Counted from the first letter of the stretch, positions 33,091 through 45,377 are shown. The stretch is 64,000 nt of DNA from Vombatus ursinus (GCF_900497805.2 NW_020954548.1:6431856-6495855), one strand, 5' to 3'. Made by a program: numbers and translations. The notes: generated by a model not told the origin, from the letters alone.

Positions 33091-34216
33091 TCCACCCATC
33101 CAGATAACTTGAACAGAGATTATGGATGAATAATGAACTAAACCTAGAATTTAATAGGATAAGAACAAGCAGATTTTCACTGGGAAGTTATGTGAGTTCT
33201 TAATGTTCCCAAGATTCTCCCTGAAAAAAAAAATGAAGTAAACCAGTCTAATTTTTTTTAGTGAGATGGAATCCAGTTCATCTGGTTTGCTACTCATACT
33301 CTTTACATTTGTGTACAAGCCATTTGTAATGGCAAAAACTTATCTATAACTCACAACAAAACTAAATTAAAGATACAGGTGGGAGCTGGGGAATTAAAAA
33401 AGATCCATTTGAGGATTAAACATGAATTCAATTCTTCCTTAATTTATCAAACTTTTTCACCTTATCTACCTTATCTAGCGGAGACGTGATCACCAAGGGC
33501 AGCATAACCTGTAATTTTCTTATCAAATGGCATCTTTAAAACTGATCCCTATCTCTGATTTCTTTGCCTATGTTTTAAGAATTCCCTGATGCAAATCACA
33601 TATAGGCCAGAAGCCAGATCAAATAATTAGTCATTGTTACCAGGGCTCCCAAAATCATGTCATTGGTTTGCTGATAGCAACTTCACATTTCACATGAAAG
33701 AGAAGATTGTGTAGTATGAACTGACAATGCCTGTATATAACCAAAATGGCTCCCTAGTAGGATGTTAGATCTCTGCAGTTATTTCAAGAAAGAGCTAAGA
33801 ACTCCTCAATGAGGATTAATTCGTGTCATTGATATGGTGGCTGAGTGTGGAGATATGCCATGAGGAGGACCAGGAGCTAAAGGAAAAAAATATTTATAGT
33901 GGAGTAAGCTTTAAGGATGGAGACATGGAGAAAACTTAGGTGGAGGTAACTAACTTTTCAATAAATGTTTTATTAATAAATATATTACTGTTTTATTGTT
34001 GTTATTGTTGTTGTTGTTACGATAAATCATTGGAAAAAAATCCTATAATATTATTAGAACCATCCTCTCCTTGCCGTACCCTGCACCTCTTATAGAATAC
34101 ATCTGAGCTCCTAGAGGAATGATATGAAATATACCAGCTAAAGAAATGTCTGAACTTTGAATGCATTATTACTAGTATATGGTCATACTTCAAAAGGTCT
34201 GCTGCCTAAGACCCTC
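33091..34216. other. Long unique stretch, no gene seen
   Basis: No repeat or exon recognised apart from (GTT)n at 33997-34018. Confidence 0.45.
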
Positions 34217-34310
34217 ATCTTTTTCTTCTCCTTCTCCTCTTGCTTTCTCCTCTTCCTCCTCCTCCTTTTCCTCCTTCTCCTTTCCCCTTCATCCTTCTTC
34301 TCTTCACCTG
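34217..34310. repeat. Polypyrimidine (CTT/CCT)n tract
   Basis: About 95 bases almost free of purines on plus, an antisense-type counterpart of the GAA tract at 23.2 kb. Confidence 0.9.
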
Positions 34311-35119
34311 ACCATTTGTCAGAGTTGATGTAGAGGGGATTATTGGCCAGGTATTATTTAGACCAGGTAACTTCTTAGGTAGGCCCCTTTGAACTCTGAA
34401 ATTTTAATAATCTAAGAAAAAAAATCTTTCCAAGCAGCCAGGGCTATCAGAATCTATTATCATTAAAGTTATGCAAATAAATTGCCTATAGATTTGATCT
34501 TTCCTTAATTTATGTAAATATATAGGCATGTTTATTTGTGACTTGTACTTACTCACTTGCTTTACATCAGAGATTTATGCTTTTGATAAAGCTGTGGGTT
34601 TTATATGATAAGAAAATCAAAGAAAACTGAGATAAGAGCTAAGACAGTAGCTATCTGGTCAGGGTGTAGTCTCGCTATTATCTGATATTCATTATCCTGT
34701 GAATATCATCAGTCAGGATGTAAGATTTCTATTTTAATTATGTATCTAAGTAATAAAATAGATATGTATGTATGTATATGTGTGTACACATATATGTATA
34801 CACAAAATGCAACTATAAGAGAATCATAATGAAATAATTTTTAAAGATAAATAGAATTTTATAGGTCACATTGTACAACATCTCACCTAATATAAGACCT
34901 CTTCTAGAGCATCCCTGACAGATAAATATCTATGAGATCCCAGTGAGTATTTATTGGAACACTTTGAATGATGGGAGGCTCATTGGCTCACAAGACAATG
35001 CATCACATTAAAAAAAAATAAAAAAACCCTCTAATTATTAGCAAGAAATTGCTTCTCTTATGCCAAAAAAAAAATACTGTTTGATATGGCAAGCTTTGTT
35101 TTTCAGAAAGCCAGAATAA

Positions 35120-35122
<3 letters not shown>
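34311..35122. other. Unassigned AT-rich sequence
   Basis: No gene or element recognised; a short TATG-type array lies at 34761-34802. Confidence 0.45.

Positions 35123-35169
<47 letters not shown>
35123..35169. repeat. (TG)n microsatellite
   Basis: 47 bases of nearly pure TG. His/Thr and Val/Cys frames on the two strands come from it. Confidence 0.98.
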
Positions 35170-35170
<1 letters not shown>

Positions 35171-35744
35171 AGATACATTTAGGAAGTATTCTAAGTCAGA
35201 GAAGAAATGAAGATCTAAGTTTAGTGGAAATTCTATCTGAATCATTTAATCCTGCTAGTAAATTATTTGAATATTGATAGGAATGGGATATATTAGATGG
35301 GAAATCCTCATCCCCTGTTTCTTCAAAATAAGGAATAACTCTCCAGAGTTGGGAAATCTATAGGGATACGTCAATTCAACAACCATGTATTAATCACCTA
35401 AAAGATTATAATAAGTTTATATTAAAACCAGTTTTTTTGACATCTCTTAAATAACCACTCAAATGCAATCATTTATAATAACTTTTATTTACTTATGTCA
35501 CCTTTCTCCTAAAGGAGGTTAAAGCTCTTAATCATTTCATTATACTAATACCTCTTAATCCTCACTGGGAAACGAGACTTAAAAACCTTTGTATTTTCAT
35601 TTTAGTGATGAAGACATTGGATCAGGCAGAAGTAAAATTTTTTTTAACCTAGTAATGCAAAAAAAAAGTAAGGCATAGTTGTGGTTAGGTATTATTTGTA
35701 CCAGGTAACCAGCTGGTTTTTAATATAAACTTATTATAATTCGT
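35170..35744. other. Unassigned AT-rich sequence
   Basis: No recognised feature. Confidence 0.45.
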
Positions 35745-35865
35745 CAACAGTATTTATTAAGTACTTACTATGTGCCAGGCACTGTGCTAAGCACTAGAGA
35801 TACAAAGAAAGGTAAAAGTCCCTGTTCTCAAGAAGCTTACAATGTAATGGGGAAAACAACATGTT
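35745..35865 (-). mobile_element. L2 LINE 3' tail, antisense
   Basis: 'TTATTAAGTACTTACTATGTG', 'CCAGGCACTGTGCTAAGCAC', 'CAAGAAGCTTACAATGTAAT' is a well-preserved reversed L2 terminus. Confidence 0.85.
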
Positions 35866-35894
35866 AATTGTCAACCCCATATAGGTCTCTGAGT

Positions 35895-35975
35895 CAGAGA
35901 AAGAGAGAGAGCTATCAATATCTATTTATTTATATCTATATAGATATAGATGGATAGATAGAGATACACAGATGT
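35895..35975. repeat. GA/TATA microsatellite
   Basis: GAGA units then TATC/GATA-type units. Confidence 0.8.
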
Positions 35976-36177
35976 AAACACAGTTTCCATTTGTATTTGC
36001 TAGAAATTAGGTTTTAGGAGACATTTGCAGACTAATAATTATATTTTGAATTAAGGAGAAGGTTTAGAATACACTAAAAATAATAGAGGAATTTAAATTT
36101 TGCCATGTGTTATGTACTTAGATACTGAACAATATTGTTCTTGAATGTGTTAACATTATGAAACAGTATTTAATTCA

Positions 36178-36900
36178 ACTGAAGAAACCTTTATTAAATG
36201 CCTACTATGTATAAGATGCTGTTAAACAATAAACATAACCTTATGATAACTACTAAGAATACAAGGACAAAAACAAGAGAGTCTCTCCTTCAAGAGCTTA
36301 CATGGGGGGAGAGGGGAGATATAAAAAAGTACTTAGATAACTAAATGGAAAATATATATGCAGTAATACAAAGTAATCTTCAGAACAAGAAAGCCCTAAC
36401 AATGAGGTATATGAGGGGAACAGGAGGGAGAGAGGCCTTGTCTAGGAGCTGGCCCTGGGCTCTCCTTTGGAGTTCGGTATTCAGTGAGAAGGAGGTGAAG
36501 AAGGAACATACTTCAGATGCCCAACATAGATGGCCCCCTGAGCCAAGGTACTGAGGTAGAAGGTGGAATGTTGCTATGGAGAATGGCCATTTTGACTACA
36601 AGGGAGAAAGCAAGAAGAAAAATGACATGAAACAAATTGAAAAGGTGGGCAGGAACCAGGTTGTGGAAATCATCAAATACTAAAATGAGAATTTGAAGAT
36701 ATTCTTTAGTTGGAGGGTTACATGATCTAGTCTGTGCTTTCAGAATATCATTTTGGCAGCTATGCAGTTGTTGATGAATGAGAGGAGGAATTGTGTGGAA
36801 ACAGCAAGATAATTTAGGAAGCTATTGTGGTCGTCTGATTGAGAAATAACAAGACTCTGAAGAGTAGGGGGCCTCTCTGAATGCCAATGAGAAGTGATAG
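36178..36900 (-). mobile_element. L2 LINE 3' end and ORF2 end, antisense
   Basis: Reversed tail 'TTATTAAATGCCTACTATGT', then 'GGCAGGAACCAGGTTGTGG', 'ATATCATTTTGGCAGCTATG', 'GAAGCTATTGTGGTCGTCTG', the antisense of L2 ORF2. About 720 bases, low identity. Confidence 0.7.
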
Positions 36901-37649
36901 TCACTCAAAGTAAGACATATTTGAAAGTTGATAAGGTTGAATTCCCACTTTGACTCATATTGCTTTTAGAAACATTCCTTTGATCTTTCAATTTCTCCAT
37001 GTATAAGTTGAAGATGATAGCTCCTTCTTGGAGACCTAGTGCAATTAATATTTATAGCAACCTTGAAGATAAATAGGTGCAAATTATTATGTAAATTAGT
37101 TATAATATTTAATCCAAATAACCCTGCCCAGACCTGTGAGTCTCTTACTTTAATCTAACCACTGTTTTTTGATAAAATGGTTTCCTTCCAATTAAGCTTT
37201 CCATATATGTTAGTTTTGGAAGTACAAAGCAGTTCAGTCATGAGATGAGCCATTCCTGTTTTTAAATACCTGAAAGAAAATCCTCACTTTTGCTCTTCCT
37301 GTAAAATCCTGGTAACCTTAATTCTATTGGCATATCAAAAGTGTACTTGTTAATTTAGGGTAGTCTTACATTGTAACTTAGGGTCATTTTAACCAATAGG
37401 GCCTTTGCTTGGGGCATAAAACAAACAAACAAACAAAACAACCATAAAAGAAGAGGGGGAGGATGGGACAAGTGTGGGATCAGGGAATTAGGGGAGGAAA
37501 AGAATTAACACTTCTATTTTTAAATTCATATACTATATACTATAAACTGCGATACAAACTTCTTGAATATACATATACAAATACACACATTTGTACATAT
37601 ATGTATATTATACAGAGATAATAATAGAGTTATTTCATTAGCATGGGAC
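36901..37649. other. Unassigned AT-rich sequence
   Basis: No gene or repeat recognised besides an AAAC run near 37419-37440. Confidence 0.45.
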
Positions 37650-37842
37650 CTTTTAGTGTGGAAACTCCCTCTATCAATTTAGGGAGGCACCTTGAAACTT
37701 GCCTACCTTAGAAAATTGCCAAGAGCATTCACTGTGAGGTTAAGGGACTTTCTCAGAGTCATAAAACTAGCATAAATATGGGAGGTAGGGGCTTGAATCT
37801 AGGTCTTCCTGGCTTTAAGGCTGGTTCTCTATCTTCGATGCT
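37650..37842 (-). mobile_element. CORE-SINE of a MIR-like family, antisense
   Basis: 'GGAAACTCCCTCTATCAATTT', 'GAGGTTAAGGGACTTTCTCAG', 'CTAGGTCTTCCTGGCTTTAAG', 'TCTATCTTCGATGCTATAC'. The 5' half on plus differs from standard MIR and MAR1, so it belongs to a separate CORE-SINE subfamily. Confidence 0.65.
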
Positions 37843-37844
37843 AT

Positions 37845-37975
37845 ACATGTATATGTGTATGTATATTGCGCATGCAATATATTACATGTACATGTGTCTA
37901 TGTATATGTGTCTGGGTGTCTGTACATGTATGTGTATATGCATTGTATTTGTGTGTATTTATACACATATCCTCC
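37845..37975. repeat. TATG/TGCA microsatellite
   Basis: Alternating purine-pyrimidine array; source of Cys/Val/Tyr-rich frames. Confidence 0.9.
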
Positions 37976-38044
37976 TTGAAGCCATGAAGACCTGGGTTTG
38001 AGTAATAGAAATTTAGACTGAAAATGGGTATGCATAATCACATA

Positions 38045-38125
38045 TTGATTGAGACAAACAGAGAGACAGAGACACACAGAAAGACAGAAACAGATACAGA
38101 GACAGATACACACACACACAGAAGA
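38045..38125. repeat. (CAGA)n microsatellite
   Basis: Imperfect CAGA/CACA array. Thr/Glu/Gln-rich frames overlapping it are repeat. Confidence 0.9.
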
Positions 38126-38599
38126 CAGACAAGCTGGCAAAGATGGCTTTCAATCAAGGCACAAGAGCAAGTACAACTTTTGGAATTTTTTTCACTGCAA
38201 AATCAGAATACCCTGGAAACAAACAAGCCTAAAGTTTAAGAGAATTTTATGGTTTCATGGTTCCTTCACTGAATCTTGTCTTTTGAAAAAGTCACTTCTT
38301 CCTTTAAAAATGTTAATGTGTTCCTTTTTAATTAAAAAAACATAAAATTGAGGGTGACAGGTCAAAGATTTTTGAAACTCATTTCTCAAACAGAAATTCA
38401 GTTATGCCAGAAAACTAGATTAGTATTGGTAGAATTTGGTTCACAAAATTATGTAGAGTAGTGAAAAAAGCTAAGTAGTACTTGGAAACTGAAAATTTCT
38501 ATTTTTAAAGAGTTGCTTAGACACTTACACTTCTCTAGAGTACAAATGTTATGTCTCTAGTGATTTCAGACTAGGTGTCTCATAGGAATCTTTAACTTA
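38126..38599. other. Unassigned unique sequence
   Basis: No recognised feature. Confidence 0.45.
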
Positions 38600-39515
38600 A
38601 CATAGCCAAAAATGTTTTGGAACTCATCTTTATTTAATAAACTTATCCTTCATCCTAACCTCTCTATTTCTATTAAAAGAATCATCATTCTTCCAGTTAC
38701 CCAGGTTCACAACTTTGGGATCATCCTCAACCCTTCACTTTCCTTTACTCCTTTACATATAAAATCAGTTGCCAAGTTTTGTCTCTTCTACCTGTACAAC
38801 ATCTCTTATTTCCATTTAATTCTCTCATTTCATACTCCCAGATCTACCATCTAAGTCAGGCCTTCATCATCTTTTTGATTGTCTGATCTCCTATGTTAAC
38901 CTCCTAATGGCCTTAGTATTCTTGTTCTCTCTCTCTCTGTCTCTCTGTCTCAGTCTCTCTGTCTCTCTGTCTGTCTCTCTCTCTCCTCTTCATCCATCAT
39001 CCCCAAAGTTGCTAAATGTGATCATGTCCATTCCGTTAAAGAAGTTTTAGTTGCTGCCTATAGTTTCTAGGATAAAATATAAATCCTTCCCTTTGACATT
39101 AAAGTCTTTCCCAATCTGCCTGTCCTTTTTCTTTCCAAAATGGTTTCACATGCTTCCTCTTCTTCCACTCCCTCAGCTTACCTGAAGGAAGCTAAGGACT
39201 CTAGGAGGTATAGATGAGAAAGAAGAGCACAGGCAATCCCCCATAATTGGAATTTTCTATCACCTCATCTACATTTCCTAGAATCCTTCACTTCCTATAA
39301 GACTCAATCTAAGTTCCACCTCCTACAAAAGATCTTTCCTGATTTCCTCTTTTTTTAATATCTAACTCCTTCAGAAATGACTTTGTTTGTATTTTGTGTT
39401 AACTTACTTATGTTCATGTTGTTTTCTAAAGGTAGCTACTTGAAGGCAGGGGATCTTTTGTTAGTGACTTTGTGTCAATAACAGTACAGTGTTTAGCACA
39501 TAGTAAGCACTGAGG
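38600..39515 (+). mobile_element. L2 LINE ORF2 end and 3' tail
   Basis: About 0.9 kb of L2 in correct order: 'ACAACTTTGGGATCATCCTC', 'GCCAAGTTTTGTCTCTTCTAC', 'TTGCTGCCTATAGTTTCTAGG', 'TCCACCTCCTACAAAAGATC', 'GCACATAGTAAGCACTGAGG'. A (CT)n array at 38925-38992 is embedded. The 80-residue frame 38612-38854 is the remaining L2 ORF2 piece. Confidence 0.85.
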
Positions 39516-39519
39516 ATCT

Positions 39520-39715
39520 TAGATTCATATCTAGAAGGCACCACAGAGGCAATCTATCCTACCTTCTCATTTTTCAGATGAAGAAACTGACAACAAGAGA
39601 GATTAAGTGACTTGCCCAAGGTAACCCAAGAAGAAAGTGACAGATGGTTGATTTAAATCCATGACTTCTGACTCTAAATCCATTTTTCTTTCTACATCAC
39701 CATATTCCCTCCCAA
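39520..39715 (-). mobile_element. MIR-type SINE, antisense
   Basis: 'CATTTTTCAGATGAAGAAACTG', with 'AAGTGACTTGCCCAAGGTAA' and 'CATGACTTCTGACTCTAAATC'. The left end carries an L3-like tail, so MIR3 is likely. Confidence 0.75.
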
Positions 39716-40159
39716 GAAATTTTATCAATGTTTGTTGGGTTAATGAGCCTCACAATATTAATACCTCACTGAGTGTAACGACCGAGTCTTTTGAAACACA
39801 GAATGGATAGTTATTATGGTGCCACAATACTTGTCTGACACATTAAGGATGGAGTCTCATAGCTACTAGGAAAGAAGGGGAAGTTGAGAGAAGAAAAGAT
39901 GCAAGATAATAGAAGGATCAAAATAAGTATTTCTAAGTTGATTATTATTCTTTGGTCAACAGTTGACCTTTAATTGTTTGAACTAATGATGGAGTTTTCC
40001 GTAACTAAAAACTCTTTCTACTGCTATATTATACTATCTGCCGCATATTTCCCCTGAAGACGTGAAGTTGTCCAATGACAAGTAAAATATGATGTAGTGG
40101 CAAGAACTTAAGTATGAACCAAGAAATTTGGGTTCAAGTTTTGTTCTGTGATGGATGAA
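39716..40159. other. Unassigned unique sequence
   Basis: No recognised feature. Confidence 0.45.
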
Positions 40160-40640
40160 AATCATTTCTCATGATGAACAGGCTGACTTCAGAAAAACCT
40201 GGAAAGACTTGTATGGTCTTATGCTGAGTGAAGTGAGCAGAACCAAGAGAACATTTACACAGTAACAGCCACGTTGTGTGATGACTAATATTGATAAAGT
40301 TAACCCTTCCTGGTAATACAAGGATCTAAGACATCTCCAGAGGCCTTGTGATAGAAAATGCTATCCACATCTAAAGAAAGAACTATGGAAGTTGAATTGC
40401 TATTTTTTTCTCTTCTGTTGAGTTTCGTTTCTTCTTTCTGATGGTTCCTCCTATTGGTTTTAATTTTTACTTACAACATCACTAATGTGAAAATATGTTT
40501 AATATGAATGTAAATGTATAGCCTATATCAGATTGTGCACCATCTTGGGGAGGGTGGTGGGGAGGAAGGGAGAGAAAAATTTTAAACTCAAAAGCACATG
40601 GAAGTGATTATTGATAAAAATTTAAAAAACACCTTAACTT
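40160..40640 (+). mobile_element. L1 LINE 3' end
   Basis: Starts in the very end of ORF2 ('ATGATGAACAGGCTGACTTC', 'TGAGTGAAGTGAGCAGAACC'), continues through the 3' untranslated region and ends in a purine-rich segment and A-rich tail ('GGAGGAAGGGAGAGAAAAAT'). Confidence 0.85.
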
Positions 40641-40734
40641 GACTAGTAACATACATACCAAACATCCATTTAAAAATTCTTGATATTATCATCTATGGAT
40701 ATATATACATATACATATACATGCACTTACACAA

Positions 40735-41215
40735 TTTAAAAATATTTTTTTCTAATTACATGTAAAATTTTTTAACTTTTTTTTTTTAATTTTGAGTTTC
40801 ATTTTCTCTCCCTCCCTTCTTTTTCCCCTTATTGAGAAGATAAGAAATTTTATATAGGTTATACATATGCAATCATGCAAAACTTATATCCATATTAGTC
40901 ATGTTGTAAAAGAAAACACAAAGCAAAAAAAAAAGAAAAAGATTTTAAAAAGTATGTTTTAATCTTCATTCAGTCTCTTTCTCTGAATTCTTTCTCTGAA
41001 AGTAGATAATAAGGTAGACTTGGATCATTGTATTCCTGAGAATAGCTAAGTCATTCACGGTTGATAATCATACAATATTACTGTTTCTCTTGGTTCTGCT
41101 CACTTCACTTTGCATTGGTTTATATGTCTTTCTAGGCTTTGCTGAAAGCATCCTGCTCATCATTTCTTACAGCACAATTGTATTTCATCAAAATCATATA
41201 CTACAATTTGATTAA
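40735..41215 (-). mobile_element. L1 LINE 3' end, antisense
   Basis: Reversed L1 terminus ('TTTTTTTCTAATTACATGTAA', 'TCTCTCCCTCCCTTCT') through the 3' untranslated region to 'GCTGAAAGCATCCTGCTCATC'. It lies tail to tail with the L1 ending at 40640; ACAATTTAA-like words at both edges may be a target duplication. Confidence 0.85.
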
Positions 41216-41284
41216 TACAATTTTAATGGAAACCTGGCAGTAATATCTTTAGAAAAGAACTTCTATTATCAGGGAAAAAAACAT

Positions 41285-41640
41285 ACAAAGTAAAAGAATC
41301 ACAGAATTAGAATGGACCTTTGAAGTCATACAACACCATCTTCTACCCAATTTAGAAATCCCCTCCATGAAGATTCTGAAAGATGACCATTAAGACTCTT
41401 CTTGGTAACTACTATTAACTAGAATAAACTAACTCCTGTCTCTGTTTCCTCCTCCTCCTCCTCCTCCTGCTTTCTCTCTCTCTCACATGCACAACCATTT
41501 TTCAACTTTGAATAACTCTAATCATTGTCAAGTTCTTTCTTCTATTGAACTTAAACCTGTCTGCTTGTAACATTTATCACTTGTTCTTCTACATCTTCAC
41601 AGACTAAGTATACTCATGCTTCCACAACATAGACCTTCTT
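41285..41640 (-). mobile_element. CR1/L3 3' end, antisense
   Basis: 'AGAATCACAGAATTAGAATGG', 'ACCTTTGAAGTCATACAAC' is the reversed CR1/L3 tail. The body is diverged and holds a (CCT)n array at 41447-41468. Confidence 0.6.
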
Positions 41641-42087
41641 GAAGGCAGTGACCATCTCCCCTAAAAGCCTTTGTTTGTGCCAATTAAGTATTGTCCAGTG
41701 CATTTAACTGTTCAACTGTATGATATTTAGAAAACTTCTAACCTTTTTTATTTATCTGACATAGTTCACCACTAGTGCCACCCTCTCCACCCTGACAGTT
41801 ACTAAGTCCAAAGGTCAAACCCTATTTCCCCTTGGCAAGAATCTTGTGTTCCATATCCAAAATAAACACACCCTTGGCTGGAGAATGCATGTTAACAGAA
41901 TTGGGTGGCACCTTCATTTTATGCCTTATTTCACATAATGTTCTGTATGTGAAAGCTTTAAAGTTCAAGCTCTCACTCTACTTGAAAACTCAAAAGGGAT
42001 CTGGACACTTCACTTCCCTAACACCCTTTACACTCTAAACCTGGACTCTGCTCATGTCCGTCTTACCTCCTCAAATACTTTCAATTA
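41641..42087. other. Unassigned sequence
   Basis: No gene. A possible L2 tail remnant at 41630-41710 is too weak to call. Confidence 0.4.
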
Positions 42088-42185
42088 ACATTGACAAGTA
42101 GTCACCAGATACCTACTATGTACTGGGTTAGGTGTGGTGACAGATACCAATGAATGAATGGGACAACTTTACAATCTATTATATT
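42088..42185 (-). mobile_element. L2 3' tail, antisense
   Basis: 'CCAGATACCTACTATGTACTG' and 'ACAACTTTACAATCTATTAT' fit a diverged reversed L2 tail. Confidence 0.5.
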
Positions 42186-42499
42186 GATAGAGATTTAAGT
42201 CTTACATTCATCAGCCAGTAAAACAATACAGGAAAAGGATATGATTCAGTGCTATATCATATAGAGCTACAAAATCTAACAATATACTGTAGAGTTTAAG
42301 AATTATAGGAGGTGAGAAATAAACACGTGCTGCATTTATCATGGAAACCTTCATGAGGGTAGAGACCATTGAGGAATGAAAGGAGAGAATTTGGATTGGA
42401 GAAGAGGAATCATGAGGATATTTCAGGAAAGTGAAAATAACATAAAGAAACATCTGATCAAAGGTGTTGCAATGCTTGAGAACCTTTCAGTGACTCAAC
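42186..42499. other. Unassigned sequence
   Basis: No recognised gene. The block 42200-42440 could be decayed antisense L2. Confidence 0.4.
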
Positions 42500-42845
42500 T
42501 CCTTAGTCCAGCAGTGAAGACACTACAAAATGTAGCTCAAATTTATCTTTCTAGACCTATCTCACAGTCACACATGCTTCACCCCAGTCAAATTCCACTA
42601 TTTGCTGTATTCCAAGCATGCCTTTGCTTGTCCATTCCAATGCACTAACTCAAGCTGTTTCTGAATCCTAAAATCTCCCCTACAAACACATATACACTTG
42701 TGACCTTATTTTATTCTTTGCATTATATTTATCTGTGTGCATACCTCATCAACCCAATCTTATTCTGAGCTCATCAAGGACAAAGATTATGTTTTATTCA
42801 TCTTTGTATTCCTCCAGAACCACCATAGTAGGTATATGGTCTGCC
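42500..42845 (+). mobile_element. L2 LINE 3' end
   Basis: 'CAAGCATGCCTTTGCTTGTC', 'GAGCTCATCAAGGACAAAGA', 'CACCATAGTAGGTATATGGTC'. Confidence 0.65.
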
Positions 42846-43009
42846 TTTCTCAAGGCTCTTTTCACTTCAATACGGTATAGTTTGACATGCCTACTGTTCA
42901 TATAACTGAGAAGATGAGTTGTCCATTTTCAAGAGGTCAGACAGTCAGCAACTATCCTGCTATGACTGACATTGGTAAAATGAGGGTGACACCTCCTGCC
43001 CTGTCATTT

Positions 43010-43284
43010 TTTTATTAAGTCATATTTGTATTTATGCTAATTTATTTTTATTTTTTATTTATTTTGATTTATCAACAATCACTTCCATAAGCCATTGAGT
43101 TATAAATTTTTCTCTCCCTCCTTCTCCACTTCCTTTCCCAAGATGACACACAATCTGATACAGGCTATACATATACATTCCTATTAAACATATTTTCACA
43201 TTAGTCATATTGTAAAGAAGAATTAGAACCAATAGAGGGAACCACAAGAAAGAGGAAACAAAACAGAACAGAAGGAAAAACAAA
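43010..43284 (-). mobile_element. L1 LINE 3' end, antisense (outer element, left part)
   Basis: Reversed L1 3' untranslated region: 'TCTCCCTCCTTCTCCACTTC', 'CACATTAGTCATATTGTAAAG', 'AACCACAAGAAAGAGGAAAC'. It stops at the HAL1 insertion and is resumed, collinear, at 46298; the other L1 at 48.3 kb shows the same sequence without interruption. Confidence 0.85.
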
Positions 43285-44052
43285 GGGGACACAGAGCCAA
43301 GATGGCAGAGTGAAAGCAGTGACCTGCTTGATCTCTTCCCCAAACCCCTCCAAATACCTGTTAAAAAATGGCTCCAAACAAATTCTAAAGCAGCAGAAAC
43401 CACAAAAAGAAAGAGTGAAACAAATCTCCAGCCAAAGACACCCTGGATGATTGATCAGAAAGGTATATTGCACCGAGCAGGGAGAGGAGCGCAATTGGCC
43501 GTGGGCGCACAGGCCACAGCAAGCCTGGAGCAGGCCTCAGAGGACTGAATCGCAGGCAGCTGTGGTGGTTTCCAGACTTCTCAACCCATGAACACCAAAG
43601 ACAACTTAAAACGTCAGTGGGAAAAGTCTGTGACTGAGGTGAGAGGAGCTAGGTCTCAGCTGCCCCTAGGGTCCTGACTGTTTTCTGAGCTAGTGGCCCA
43701 CAGACTGAGGGGGAATTGAGCAGCTGATCAGAGGGAGATTGCAGGGATCTCTTTGCCAGTGCTGAGGCAGGAATCTTTTGCTTTACTGGTGCTTGGATCT
43801 GGGTCACAGTTCTGAGGGGTGGTCCTGGGGCGAGGAGGAATGCTGGTGTAGTGAAGCTTGTTGTGGCGCTGGAGAGAAAACACCTCGCCCCTTATCATAG
43901 CAACTTGGAAGAACTGAAAATTTACAGGTCCCTAGAAGTACCTCTGAAAACAGCTGTACAAACCCCTGAAGCTTGGGACAGTACATTCTCCACATTGGAA
44001 GGAGACTTTTACCTTAACAAAGAGTTTAAAACTCAAGTAACTGGCCAGGATC

Positions 44053-45130
44053 ATGAATAAGCAGCATGAAAAGAGTCAGACTATATTAGCTTACTTTGGT
44101 GACAAAGAAGATCAAAACATAAAACCAGAAAAAGACAACAAAGCCAAAGCTCCTACATCCAAAGCCTCCAAGAAGAATATGAATCAATCCCAGGCCTTGG
44201 AAGAGCTCAAAAGGGATTTTGAGAAGTAAGTAAGAGAAGTAGAGGAAAAACTGAGAGCTTTGCAAGAAAATCATGAAAACCAAGTCAACAGCTTGCTAAA
44301 GGAGACCCCAAAAAATACTGAAGAAAATAACACCTTAAAACATAACTTAATTCAAATGGCAAAAAAGGTCCAAAAAGTCAATGAGAAGAAGAATGCCCTA
44401 AAAAACAAAATTGGCCAAATGGAAAAGGAAGTCCAAAAGATTACTGAAGAAAATACTTCCTTAAAAATGAGAATAGAGCAATTGGAAGCTAGTGACTTTA
44501 TGAGAAATCAAGACACTGAAAACAAATCCAAAAGAATGAAAAATTAGAAAACAATGTGAAATATCTCATTGGAAAAACAACTGACCTGGAAAATAGATCC
44601 AGGAGAGAGAACTTAAAAATTATTGGACTATCTGAAAGCCATGATCAAAAAAAGAGCCTAGATATCATCTTTCAAGAAATTATCCAGGAAAACTGTCCTG
44701 ATATTTTAGAACCAGAGGGCAAAATAGAAATTAAAAGAATCCACCTATCACCGCCTGAAAGAGATTCCCAAAGGAAAACTCGTAGGAATATTGTAGCCAA
44801 ATTCCAGAGTTCCCAGGTCAAGGAGAAAATATTGAAAGCAGCCAGAAAGAAATAATTCAAGTATTGTGGAAACACAATCAGGATAACACAAGGTTTAGCT
44901 GCTTCTACATTAAGGGACTGCAGGGCATGGAATATAATATTCCAGAGGGCAAAAGAGATAGGATTACAACCAAGAATCACCTACCCAGCAAAACTAAGTA
45001 TAATCCTGCAGGGGAAAAAAATGGTCATTCAGTGAAATAGAGGATTTTCAGGAATTCTTGATGTAAAGACCAGAGCTGAATAGAAAATTTGATTTTCAAA
45101 TACAAGACTCAAACCGAACATGAAGAGGTA
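44053..45130 (+). pseudogene. ORF1 of HAL1-type LINE (L1 ORF1p homologue), broken
   Basis: The reading starts at the ATG 44053 with 'MNKQHEKSQTILAYFGDKED'. Domain order is that of L1 ORF1p, an RNA-binding trimeric chaperone. A Lys/Glu/Asn-rich coiled coil runs from about 44190 to 44540 (heptads such as 'EENTSLKMRIEQLEA'). The RRM domain is 44556-44850 ('LENRSRRENLKIIGLSES', 'PERDSQRKTRRNIVAKFQSS'). The C-terminal domain follows ('ITYPAKLSIILQGKK'). Damage: an in-frame stop at 44227, a frame change near 44545, a stop at 44853 just before the C-terminal domain, and a further frame change near 45020. The two longest intact frames are 95 and 99 residues. Dead, but recent enough to read end to end. 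Confidence 0.85.
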
Positions 45131-45274
45131 AACAGAAAAGAGAAAATCATAAGAGACTTATTATGGTTGAACTGTTTACATTCCTGCATGGAAAGATGGT
45201 ATTTGTAACTCATGAGACCTTTGTCAGTATTAGAGTAGTTGGAGGGGAAAAAATTATGCGTACATATATATAGA

Positions 45275-45298
45275 GATAGATAAATAGATAGATAGATT

Positions 45299-45376
<78 letters not shown>
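45275..45376. repeat. (GATA)n microsatellite inside HAL1
   Basis: About 100 bases, nearly pure TAGA units from 45298 to 45376. Its purity suggests recent expansion. Confidence 0.98.

Positions 45377-45377
<1 letters not shown>

Noticed and set aside
32806-33099. 97-residue frame on minus
   Set aside because: Lies in a dispersed-repeat-like block and shows no domain.
43059-43403. 114-residue Phe/Leu-rich frame on minus
   Set aside because: It spans the junction of antisense L1 and HAL1 5' end, so it is a composite of two unrelated elements.
44672-44980. 102-residue frame antisense to the LINE ORF1
   Set aside because: Shadow of the plus-strand ORF1, which has clear family residues.
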